Under the pieces are notes generated by a model, which worked only from the letters and a program-made list of their open reading frames with translations, did not search any database and was not told the origin of the DNA. DNA of 64,000 bases from Membranipora membranacea. Taxonomy: Eukaryota; Bryozoa; Gymnolaemata; Cheilostomatida; Membraniporidae. Shown in pieces: positions 46,642 to 57,190 of the stretch; the stretch's first letter is position 1, and every line of letters starts with the position of its first letter. A program made the position numbers and the translations under genes. The stretch lies in assembly GCA_914767715.1 (NCBI GenBank), contig OU612072.1, positions 26,908,001 through 26,972,000 on the forward strand. The letters run 5' to 3'.

Positions 46642-49384
46642 GGTAACTGATAGTATATCACAGTGACTGCTAGGACTCGTACTGTGAGTTATAACGCTGC
46701 TGCTTTGTGATGACTAACCTGGGGAGAGAAGTGTTTTTGGTTTTGGTTAGTTTTGTCGCAGGTCATATTGAGTGTTAGATAATATGTTACCATACCTCAG
46801 ACCGACCCATTCTATGACAAATCGACCATAAACTCTATCTTGGAAAATTCAAGACATCCCAATCAGTATAAGTATAGTACTAGCATACTCCTGTCTATAG
46901 TAGGGTGTATGGAAAATAAACAGTATGAAATTAGGATATAGCTTAGCTCAACTTTTTCCCACTTGATCAGGAATCACCAGATACACAGTTATATGTTTGA
47001 GTTTAGTTCACTAGTGGAGGAGAAGTGCTGATATTATAGAATGATTGTATGACTAGAGTATAATATAATGGTACCATCATTCTGTGTCATCGTAACCACA
47101 GTGTATCTAAAATAAGCACATCTCTGTGGGCATAACTCAGACCACTGTGTATACTGGATAATATACCTGTACCCTCAAATTGATACACATGAGTAAAAGT
47201 AACTGATACCCTGAGGTGTCATCAGGGAGTTACTCTCCAGTGTCATAACCCTGATATGCGTTCGTAAACAACATGAGACGGCCAAAAGCAGGATGAACAT
47301 TGATTGTTTACACCATACGGTCGGATGTTGGTAAATTTACTAAACTCTGGCCTGGAGGAGGGAGGGTAGGTGTCCCCACCCTCCCTCCTCCACAGCCTTC
47401 CCTTACTAAACTCTCCGTCAGAGAAATAATAAGCTCTCTGCATTAAGATACCTCTCTTTATGAAGAACTTCATTTTGATTGGGAGTTCTCTCCTTTTTGC
47501 GTTAAGAAACACAACTCTGATTAGGGACTTGATGTTAATGTTGAAATTGAGAACTAACACTTATTTGGTGGTTGTACACCAGAAGTATATATAGTATTGA
47601 AAGGGGGTTGTAATAATAACATAATAAATTCCGCAGTGACCATTTCCTACAAATCCAATGTCTTTTACACAAACTGCCATTTGAAAACCTACTGTCATAT
47701 AAACACAGATGCGGCGTAGTAGGTTAACGCTTTTACTTATCTCACTTCCAACAATTTTTTCAAGATCTGATTCAATAAATTATATTTACCAATATCATTC
47801 TGGTATTTAGAGTACACAGTCTTCTACTCTCTAGTGGATTAACACAGTTTTTATTTCTTTTGCTCGATCTGTGAGAATATGGTCATCAGCCATTTATCAA
47901 TCATCCACTTTACCAAAACTCTTATAGTTAATGAACAACAAAACAATACATATTTTATATGTTACAATCAGGATAAAGAATTAGGTGCAGTAAAACTTGT
48001 TTTTTTTTACTCTTTTATATGAGCATGGCCAAAACTGTATGTTTGCACAATAACATGGTACGGTAGTAACACATAAGTATAAACGCCTCAATCTGTTCTA
48101 ATTATTCAGCTTAATTTTTTAACACGCTTGTCAAAAATTCAACGCTCCCTTCCACCAGATATTATCGTCTCCTAATATTATTTATGATGGCAGCTCTACC
48201 GTGAACAGCTCAGCGAAAACCACGTAGCTGTAAGTGAGAGAACTTGCTCTTGTTTATCTGTGGTTGTAACCTAACCCATTCATTGTATATATGGGTAGAT
48301 ACCAGCAGATTCAGGCTATAAATATGTAAATATCTGATCAGAGGGAACCAAACATGAGATATACTAAATCTACTATCAGTCCATTCATTAAATCAAAAAC
48401 ACGAGGTCACCGCAAGGACTTCTTTTAGAATCACACCACAAATACCTGCACACTAAGCTCATACCTAAACACAATTTGCCAATTTGCACTTCCAATGATA
48501 GCGTCATTTTATCTTTTTAGTATGTGAGAGACACATTTTCAATGAATAACCGTCAATGCTATCCATCCACACCAGGGCAATCTCTCGCCATTCCCAAAAA
48601 TCATTTTATCAAAATGCAAAAACTTATTCGGAAAGGAGATCTGAAAATCCTATAACATTTTGCAAAAAAATAACATATTAATTCTCCTTTTCTGTGATCC
48701 TTTTGTAAGCATATATCTACATCCATCTAGGCTATGGAGTTATGTGAAAAAGCAGATCAATCAGAAGCCGATTATAATGTGTAACCCAAGGAGTTGTGCC
48801 CTCTTTTTGTCAGAAAACACAACTTTACGTCTCTTTACTGTTGTAACATTAACATTATATTTATATTATATTTAAACTTAATTGTCTTTGTTGCTGATTT
48901 GAGGTCAATCTGACAGGTAAAAAATATCAGTGTGAAGTTCATCTTAACCTCTCAAGCTAAGTTTCATCCACTGATGATGACCCATAGCCACACCATAGCT
49001 ATAGCTATAGCTATAGCTATCCCCAAACTTTCAATTGACCAGCCCTTCTTGGAACTGATGTTTTATTAAATCCACTTGATTGGGTTTAACCATTTATGTT
49101 CGTTTGCACATGGACCCATTTGTCTAAGTGACTAGACAAGCTAAAGAATCCTGTCAATTAGTGCACATTGCTGGCTCTGTCATCATTTATCCCTTACTGA
49201 CACTGTGGTGGATAATGCACTCTTAACCACACCCCACATCAGCCTTATCCTAGCGAGCAGGTATTACGGTGTGTTTATTGTTCTCATTCCGAATCCCTGT
49301 TTTGTAGATTTTCAACCACTGATGCAGGTAATCATCATTTTCTTCATATAAAAAGAAGCCTTGTTATTTCATTCTTTATATTGT
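46642..49384. other. No gene; left part of tandem duplication copy 1
   Basis: From about 46905 the sequence is paralogous to 51925 onward (shared GACTAGAGTATAATATAATGG, CTCTTTATGAAGAACTTCAT). A short (AGCTAT)n tract lies at 48995-49020. No coding frame is conserved between the two copies here; frames such as 47243-47560 and 52350-52628 (minus) are partly shared only because the DNA is duplicated, and neither has family features. Confidence 0.5.
47346..47402. mobile_element. 57-bp hairpin insertion, 9-bp target duplication (copy 1)
   Basis: GCCTGGAGGAGGGAGGGTAGG faces CACCCTCCCTCCTCCACAGGC-like sequence (GGAGGAGGGAGGGT / CCCTCCCTCCTCC). TTACTAAAC flanks exactly (47337-47345, 47403-47411). Allelic by position to the hairpin at 52388-52455 in copy 2, yet the stem sequence differs. 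Confidence 0.7.
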
Positions 49385-49527
49385 TTTATTTATTATATAT
49401 TTATTAAAAAACTTATCGAATCTATTTATAATATATAAAATAGTGATAATTAGTACTATTCACACATAGTTGCAGGGGTACGACTGTATATTTCGGTTCC
49501 TCACATATTAGAGGGCACGACTGTACC

Positions 49528-50985
49528 TCACACGTTAGCGGGCACGACTGTACCAGCCAGTAGTTTCTCTAGTTTACCAAAAGACATACATCTAGCTTCA
49601 CCCTTAGCCTCATATCCTGTATCACAGTCGAGCTCGTCGGCCCAGCCTACTAACATCTTAGCTAGAGAACCACTACACTCCTCCTGTAATATTAAATGTT
49701 TGTATATAATATAATATATTATAATTATAAAAACTTCTAGCGCTGGACCACCTCGTCATCACCTCATCAACAGTAATTGAAAGCTTCCTGCAGGCAGCAT
49801 TATTTGTTGTGCAATAAAAAACCAAGCTATGAAGATGGAACTTCATATCTATCATCATCATGTAGCTTCAGACATAATAATCAGACTACCCTAGACCAAG
49901 TTTGGTCCATTTGCCTGCATTCCAAGTTGCTCCTGATTCACTGGTCACGCCGCAGGCATACCACGTGACCAGTAGAGGGGGAAACTCCAAAGCGTAGGCA
50001 AATGGATCAAAATTGATCTAGACTACCCCTTGACTTGAGAATTTGTGTTGACATGATTCCAATTATTACATTCACATGGTAATCCAAATCATAATATCAA
50101 ATTAATGACCAAAATGATTTCATCATAAGACTTTCGTTCTAAAAAGCCTCATCAGTCCTATCCTCTTTGATTCATTGTGCTGAACACTAGTATTACTAAG
50201 TTATGTTACCTTGACTCTGAGGCAGGCCTCTCTGCATGGTTTGATTGGATAAGCGACATCAGGTCGGCACTTAGGAGCGAGAGAGAAGCAGAGGAAAGGT
50301 GTGAGTACAGTGCTACATTTTTGTCCCGCCATTTTCTCAAACACTGAGATTTTCTCGATGACATCCCACTGTTCCTTCTCAGAGACTGTAGTCATGTTAT
50401 AACTCAGGTCTACAGTAAAAATTATAATAGTAACAATGATAATAATAGTGATAATAATGACAATATATTATACATATTTTATCATGAAAAACAGATCGAA
50501 AGTACAAATGTTGGTGTTAATAATATATTATATATTTGTTTGAGTGATACCCACTGTTCACAAATTCCCAATTATCAATATATAATAAATATATCAACCT
50601 AAAAGCAAGTCATAACTCTGTTTGTTTTCTGAATGTTTAGGATAGACAACAAGCTCTTAACCCTCAATAGGACAGACCGCGGCGATGTCTGTCTGTCTGT
50701 CCCGAGACAAATATTCTGTTGGAACAATGGTTTACCGTGCGTTGAAAATTAAGCTGAAGCCTGATACATCCTCAAAGACCTGTACTGACCAGATTGATGC
50801 ACAGTAAAGGGTGTGGGATTAGTTTGGAGTTTACTGCAAAGTCCAGATAACCACAGAATAACACTGATATACTTACTGCTGCATTGCTCGATGTCGAGCT
50901 CATAACACTGAGGAGGATCTGCTGCTCCGGCAGCGTATCCGGCAGCAGCGGCGAGTAGAATCAGAGTAAGTGATACAGTGTACAT
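49528..50985 (-). CDS. Secreted Frizzled-CRD protein, copy 1 (154 aa)
   Basis: Three exons: 50985-50877, 50409-50210, 49683-49528 (465 nt in frame). Residues 1-22 are a signal peptide (MYTVSLTLILLAAAAGYAAG). The rest is one Frizzled cysteine-rich domain with the ten-cysteine layout: C27, C35, C68, C77, C84, C95, C99, C106, C123, C135. CYELDIEQC followed by SYNMT matches the family start, and PIKPCREACLRVK the conserved middle; N41 is a likely glycosylation site. There is no membrane helix, netrin domain or other domain, so it is a CRD-only secreted protein, likely to bind Wnt or another lipid-modified ligand (inference). A TATA box lies about 80 bp upstream and AATAAA signals (49385-49394) downstream. 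Confidence 0.85.
49892..50020. mobile_element. 129-bp hAT-type MITE, copy 2, exact 8-bp target duplication
   Basis: Begins TAGACCAAGTTTGGTCCATT and ends TGGATCAAAATTGATCTA, with an inner TGGTCACGCCGC...CACGTGACCA partial hairpin. GACTACCC flanks both sides (49884-49891, 50021-50028). The paralogous position in duplication copy 2 (about 54056-54063) has a single GACTACCC and no insert. It lies in intron 2 of the Frizzled-CRD gene. Confidence 0.9.
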
Positions 50986-51060
50986 TGTGTCTGTCTGGCT
51001 GTCCGGTCCGTCTCTGTGATGTGTAGTGAGAGTTAATGGTAATAGACCTGTGTATTGTCC

Positions 51061-51070
51061 TGTTTTTATA
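51061..51070 (-). promoter_or_regulatory. Putative TATA box of Frizzled-CRD copy 1
   Basis: Minus strand TATAAAAACA, about 76 bp upstream of the ATG at 50985. The same element is kept in copy 2 at an equal distance. Confidence 0.6.
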
Positions 51071-52387
51071 TGACAGCGGCTGAATCATCCAAACAGAACT
51101 ATCTGAGGGTACCCCCATCACAAAAAAAAACTCTCAGTAGTAAAAAATAATGTTATCACACCCGAGTAACACACAGGGAGCTCATGGCCTGATATAACTA
51201 AGCAAAGTATCCGTGACCTCCACACACACAAAGCTGTAAACACTCTCACCATAGGGTACCAGCTGCCTGCTAAAGAAATAAAAAGCTCAATTTCAACAAT
51301 CTGCTGCACATTCTAACATTTATATGTATTAGGGTTGTGTGTTGGTATATATTCAGTGCATGTTGGTATATTTTTGTTTTATTAGTCAAATACATAGATA
51401 GTAACCTTGTACTGTGATCTTGTCTATTTTTCACACTCACAGTATTAATATAACACTGACCAAACATTTCCACTGATTTGTTCACAGCGAACTAATATCC
51501 AATGTAAACTGAGTAGTAATGACTAATAGTAGGTAACTGTTATATGAGTGTTGGGTCGAGAAAAGATTTACGTCATGATCTTACTAATACTATATTATTC
51601 TAACCATGAGCCCAATTGCTAGGTTTCCAATAGTTATGCAAGTATCTAAACAGTTGTGCTCTTATTTGTCATGAGAGGATAACTTCCATTTATTTTTCAA
51701 ATTTTGATCAGATTGTCTAAGTTCCCAGACTCCTCCTCCCCCTGTCCGACGGCCTCCCGGCGAGAGTAAACTAATCTACTAGAGAATTAATATCTGTAAT
51801 TTCCGGCTGCCAGCCCTGAATCTCAAATTAATAGTGCCTGGTGAGAGGTAAAACCCTCTACATTTATTGTTTAGGGGATGAGTAAAATTTGTGTCCTAAA
51901 ATTTAATCATTGATACACACCTATGTATGGAAAATAAACATAATTAAATAAGGATGAGGCTTAGCTTTACATTTTCCCAGTAAAAATCTCACCCGATCAA
52001 AATTCACCAGATACACGCTTATGTTTGAGTTCAGTTCACTAGGATGAGAAGTGCTGATATTATAGAATAATTATATGACTAGAGTATAATATAATGGTAC
52101 CATCACGCTGTGTCATCGTAACCACAATGTGCCAAAAATAAGATGATCACCGTGGTCGTTACTCAGACCACTGGATTATATACCTGTACCATCAGATTTA
52201 TATACAAGAGTAAAAGTAACTGATACCCTGAGGTGTCACCGGGGAGTTACTCAGAGATGTCATCAACCAACCCCGGTATACCAAACTTACTTCCATTTCT
52301 CATTCATAAACAAAATAAGACATCAGAAGAAGGATCATCATTGATTAGTTTACACCGTATGGTCAGATTTTGAATAAATTACTAAAC

Positions 52388-52455
52388 CTAGCCTGTGGGC
52401 AGACTGTCGGGGGTTGGTGCTTGTCCACCACCCTACCCCTACAGCTTGCCCAGGC
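52388..52455. mobile_element. 68-bp hairpin insertion, TAGCCTG family (copy 2)
   Basis: CTAGCCTGTGGGCAGACTGT... faces ...ACAGCTTGCCCAGGC with imperfect long arms. Flanks TTACTAAAC (52379-52387) and TTACTAAAT (52456-52464) give a 9-bp duplication with one change. Same locus as 47346-47402 in copy 1. Confidence 0.7.
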
Positions 52456-52698
52456 TTACTAAATTCTGCATACGAGAAATAATTAGCTCTCTGCATTAAG
52501 ATACCTCTCTTTATGAAGAACTTCATTTTGATTGGGAGCTCTCTCCTTTTTGTGTAAAGAAACACAACTCTGATTAGGGACTTGATGTTAATATTCACTT
52601 TCCCACAATTCAATAGTGAAAATTCCATTGACTGTCGAAATTAAGTTCTAACCCTAATTTGGTGGTTGTACACCAGTAGGATATATAGTTGTTGAAAC

Positions 52699-52717
52699 AA
52701 GGAGTTCTTACTCCTTG
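52699..52717. mobile_element. 19-bp hairpin insertion with exact 8-bp target duplication
   Basis: AAGGAGTTCTTACTCCTTG sits between two copies of GTTGAAAC (52691-52698, 52718-52725). The paralogous place in copy 1 (about 47590-47605, TATATAGTATTGAAAGGGGG) lacks hairpin and duplication, so this is a real insertion after the tandem duplication. Confidence 0.75.
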
Positions 52718-53649
52718 GTTGAAACGTCACTGTGACATATCACTATCCGTCAAATAGCTCTTTGCAAAATTAAAAGACAATGAATTCCACAATAACAATA
52801 TTCTATAAACCCACAATCTTTTACACAAATCATTTGGACACCTAACTGTCATATAAATACATATGTGTCGTTGTAGGTTAACGCTGCTCCACTCGTCTCA
52901 CTTCCAACCATAAGATGATGATTTAGATTTAGATGATACAATAACTATTATATTTGTCAATAATATTCTGGTATTTAGGGTTCGCACTCCTTCTACTCAC
53001 TTGTGGATTACACTGTATTTTTGCCCTGTTCAATCAGTTCATCAGCCACCTATATCAATCAACCACTCTACCAAAGCTGAAGCATTTAATGAATGAAATA
53101 ATAATAAAAATAATGATAATAATAAAATAAAACTAGATATCATTCTGTTCATTCTATCACCAAACTCTCTATTGATCAGGCCTTCTTGTCCCTGATGTTT
53201 CAACAAAACAATTCGATTGGTTCTACCATTCATGTTTGTTTGCACATGGTCCCATTTGTCCAAGTTACTAGACGAGTTTAAGAATCCTGTCAATCAGTGC
53301 ACATTGCTGGCTCTCTCACCATTTATCCCTTACTGACACTGTGGTGGATAATGGAAGTCTCTTCACGGCAACCACATCAGCCTTATCCTAGCGAGCAGGT
53401 ATCACAGTGCGTTTATTGTTCGTATCGCCGGTTTTGTAGATTTTGAACCACTGATGCAGATGGTCATCATTTTCTTCATATAAAAACAAGCCTTGTTATT
53501 TCATTCTATATTTTTTTATTCTTTATATATAGAAAAAACGTTTTAAATCATTTATAAATCATATAATATCATAAAATAGCGATTATTAATTACAGACTAT
53601 TAGTCATTAGTTACAGATATATTCACACATTAGAGGGCACGACTGTACC

Positions 53650-55000
53650 TCACACGTTAGCGGGCATGACTGTACCAGCCAGTAGTTTCTCTAGTTTACC
53701 ATAAGACATACATCTAGCTTCACCCTTAGCCTCATATCCTGTATCACAGTCGAGCTCGTCGGCCCAGCCTACTAACATCTTAGCTAGAGAACCACTACAC
53801 TCCTCCTGTAATATTAAATATTTGTATATAATGACTCAGAATAATATATTCACTGGACAACCTTATCACCTTGTTAACTTTTATTTCTGTTTATAGCTGA
53901 AAAACTTACAGCAATAAATGAAAGTAAGCTTTTGTAACAGAAATTGAAAGCTTCTTGCAGGTAGTTATGATTTTGTGGTGCAATTAAAACCAAGCTATTG
54001 GATTGAAACTTCATAATAGGTATCATCATCATGTAACTTCAGAAAATACTCATCAGACTACCCTTCGATTTTGTGAAATTGTATTGAACCGATTCGAGTT
54101 TTTACATTCACGTGGTAATCCAATTCAAAATATCAAACTTATGACCGAAATAATTTCACCAAAGAAATTTTATCGTCCAAAGCTGTCCTATTCACTTCGA
54201 TTCATTATTAGTATTACTAAGTTATGTTACCTTGACTCTGAGGCAGGCCTCTCTGCATGGTTTGATTGGATAAGCGATATCAGGTCGGCACTTAGGAGCA
54301 AGAGAGAAGCAGAGGAAAGGCGTGAGTACAGTGCTACATTTCTGTCCTGCCATTTTCTCAAACACTGAGATTTTCTCGATGACGTCCCACTGTTCCTTCT
54401 CAGATACTGTAGTCATGTTATAACCCAAATCTACAGTCAGAATTATGATAATATTATAATATATTATATACATAATACAATATAGCTCAGAAAAAATAAT
54501 AGACATAATAGTATATTTCATGTAATTTTATTACCCGATATTCTCAATTTCCCTATAATGAGTACTAGTATATAATAAAACTATCGACCCAAGACAAACT
54601 ATGTTTGTGTAGTTCCTAAATGTCTAGGGTGTAGTGCAATATTCCAACCCTGCGAAGGACAGTCTACTGGAGATGTCTTAGCAGTGACATGTATTCTGCT
54701 GCGGCAAGTTTAAAAGTTTGAAATTTAAGCTGAACCTGGCCTGACACCTTCTCACAGAGCTGCACAGGCCAGCACCATGCAGCAGAACGCACACAGCAAT
54801 ATGGGAGTATATTAGTTTGAAGTTTACTGTAAAGTGCAGATAACCACAGAATAACAGGCTGATTGATTGATTACGACTTAATTCTACTTACTACTGCATT
54901 GCTCGATGTCGAGCTCATAACACTGAGGAGGATCTGCTGCTCCGGCAGCGTATCCGGCAGCAGCGGCAAGTAGAATCAGAGTAAGTGATACAGTGTACAT
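53650..55000 (-). CDS. Secreted Frizzled-CRD protein, copy 2 (154 aa)
   Basis: Exons 55000-54892, 54430-54231 and 53805-53650, same lengths (109, 200, 156 nt) and phases as copy 1. It keeps the signal peptide, all ten cysteines and the SEKEQWDVIEK and PFLCFSLAPKC segments. Differences noticed: L-G-Y-N for L-S-Y-N near residue 39, I for V at 88, Y for F at 138 and M for V at 150; all leave the CRD fold intact. Introns have diverged more than exons, which suggests both genes are under selection. Its tandem neighbour lies about 2.7 kb away on the same strand. Likely role as for copy 1. Confidence 0.85.
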
Positions 55001-55073
55001 TGTGTCTGTCTGTCTGTCTGGTCGTTCTCTGTGATGTGCAGAGAGAGTTAATGGTGATAGACCTGTGTATCGT

Positions 55074-55085
55074 CCTGTTTTTATA
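55074..55085 (-). promoter_or_regulatory. Putative TATA box of Frizzled-CRD copy 2
   Basis: Minus strand TATAAAAACAGG about 75-85 bp upstream of the ATG at 55000, with the same flank (CCGCTGT...CAGGAC) as in copy 1. Confidence 0.6.
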
Positions 55086-55637
55086 CCACAGCGGCTGAAC
55101 CATCCAAACAGAACTTTGTGAGGGTACCTTCACCACAAAAAACTCTCAATAGGAAAAAGTGATGTTATCACACCCGAGTAACACACAGTAAGCTCACGGC
55201 CTGATATAACTTAGAGAAGTGTTCATGACCTCTACACACACAAATCTCTACACACACAAGGCTGCAATAAACAGTTAAAGCTTAAACATTCTCATCCTTA
55301 GGTATCAGCTGGATCAGCTAAGAAATAAAATGATCAATTTTGACAATCTGCTGCACATTCTAACATTAGTATATATTAGGTTTGTGTCGGTATATATTTG
55401 GTGCATGTTGGTATATTTTAGTTTTATTAGTTAAATACATAGATAGTAACTGTGTACTGTGATCTTGTCTATTTTTCACACTCACAGTATTAATAAAACT
55501 CTGACCAAACATTTCCACCGATTTGTACAAAGCAAACTAATATCCAATGTAGACTGAGTCGTCATGACTTGTAGATGAGGAAAGATTTACTTTCATCATA
55601 CTATACTGCCTATATTATTTCTAACCATGAGCTGCCA

Positions 55638-55671
55638 TAGCCTGTCTTTACAATCTTGTTAAGACAGGCTA
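55638..55671. mobile_element. 34-bp hairpin insertion, TAGCCTG family, exact 9-bp target duplication
   Basis: TAGCCTGTCTTTACAA and its inverse TTGTTAAGACAGGCTA meet around two bases. GAGCTGCCA is repeated exactly (55629-55637, 55672-55680). Copy 1 of the segmental duplication has only ATGAGCCCAATTGC at this place (about 51608-51621). Confidence 0.8.
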
Positions 55672-55889
55672 GAGCTGCCATTGCTAGATTTTCCAACAGT
55701 TAAGTATATAAGCAGTTGTGCTCTTATTTGTCATGAGAGGATAACTTCTCTGCTTGTTCTCAAACTTTGCTCTTGGGGTATTTCAATTAGAAACAGCAAT
55801 CGCAATCTGATCGCTTATTCAGTGAATGAGCGATATCTGCTAGGCTCTTTTAAATTGTTCAGCCATGGATGAAACTTTATGCATTCTAA

Positions 55890-56990
55890 TCGAGCGATTT
55901 GGGAACAATATTATCTAAAGAAAGCATATGACACTGTACCAAGAGACCTACTCTGGTATTGCCTAAGGAGACGACAAGTGCCAGAAGAGTATATCAGCCT
56001 GATAACTGTTCCACATTTGTGAATATAAATGTGGGATCAACAGAGGAAGTGAGGATATAAATGTTGGTCTACACAAAGGCTCAGCTCAGGCCCTTCCTGT
56101 TTATAGTAATTCTGGATGTGATCACGAGGAGATAGTTGAGGAACCCTCATGGGCCATGCTATTTTCAGATGATTAAGTGCTATGCGATAGGGAGGCAGAT
56201 GGAGTAGAGGGTCGACTGGAGGACTGGAGAAAACACCTAGAGGATGCTGGACTGAAACTGAGTACATGAGTACTGAGTACATGCCACTAACAGGCTCAAC
56301 TAGGAAGATCAAGCTGAAACACTACAACCAGCATGACCTTGACCATAGTGAAGTACCTGAGAAAACTGCCTTTAAGTACCTGGGTACCATGATAGATCAG
56401 GATAAAAGGTGTGGTGCGGAGATAGCTAGGAAGATAGGTGCGGCTTGGGACAGGCGAAGGGATCTCACAGGAGTGTTGTGTGACAAGAAGGTACTAACAA
56501 AACTAAAAGTCCTTCTCTACAAAACATCTATAGAGCCAACACTCATGTATGGCAGCGCAACCTGGCCGGTCACACAAAGAATAGAAGATAGGATGGATGC
56601 TACAGAGATGAGGATGTTAAGACATAACTATGGAATCAGCTATGAGGACCATGTCAAGAACATCGGGATCAGGAGGCATGCGGGAGTAAACGAAATTTCA
56701 TAATACATGAGAAAAAGACGCCTGTAGTAGCATGAACATGTTTGCCGGAGAGAGGAGGAGGACGATATCCGCCAGTCACAAATCTACTGGTCGGCGGTAA
56801 AAGGAAGAGATGAAGACCCCGGCAGTGGTAGAAAGACACTAGAAAGCCTGACATGAGCCGTTGGGGTTTAGAGCAGGAGGATTTAAATGAAAGGGTCAGA
56901 TGGCATTCTCTGATTGAACTTGGAGCTCGCAGAACTGCTACCATGCTAAGGACACAGCCGGCTAGGTGAGAAAGGTGAGAAATTATCTAA
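55890..56990 (+). pseudogene. RTE-like LINE, 3' part of reverse transcriptase, degenerate
   Basis: Short frames separated by shifts and stops show the end of a non-LTR reverse transcriptase: KKAYDTVPRDLLWYCLRRR and MLFSDD (catalytic Asp pair of the FADD-type box), then the frame 56266-56703 with FKYLGTMIDQDKRCGAEIARKIGAAW, LCDKKVLTKLKVLLYKT, LMYGSATWPVT and MRMLRHNYGI, then RRLWHEH-like remains. This C-terminal layout is typical of RTE-clade elements. The endonuclease domain and 5' half are absent. It interrupts copy 2 of the duplication. Confidence 0.75.
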
Positions 56991-57190
56991 TTGAAAGACC
57001 AAGTGGGTGATAGTTTCGAGTGATGTGATAGTGATAACTTGCTTTAGTATACCATCGCTCTTTCTAATTGAAAGCCCTCCCCCCCCCCCCTGTATTGTCT
57101 ATGTAGACGGGAGTGTTGGCTAATCTACTAGAGAATGAACATTTCAGTAATTTCCGTCCGCCTGTCAGAATCTCACATCAATGGTGCATA

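Larger units (their letters stand above)
46905..51925. repeat. Tandem segmental duplication, copy 1 (~5 kb)
   Basis: Paralogous to 51925-57190 along most of its length, including the Frizzled-CRD gene, its introns and both flanks. The right end (TTGTCATGAGAGGATAACTT, then CTAATCTACTAGAGAAT) matches copy 2 on both sides of the LINE insertion. Differences include several insertions present in only one copy. Confidence 0.8.
51925..57190. repeat. Tandem segmental duplication, copy 2
   Basis: Starts at about GTATGGAAAATAAACA, matching copy 1 near 46912. Homology runs to about 55785, is interrupted by LINE-derived DNA (about 55790-57060) and resumes with CTAATCTACTAGAGAATGAA to about 57190. Confidence 0.75.

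Noticed and set aside
47243-52628. Conserved minus-strand protein shared by both duplication copies (frames 47243-47560 and 52350-52628)
   Set aside because: Similarity follows from duplicated DNA; the frames are broken differently by the hairpin insertions and have no recognised domain.
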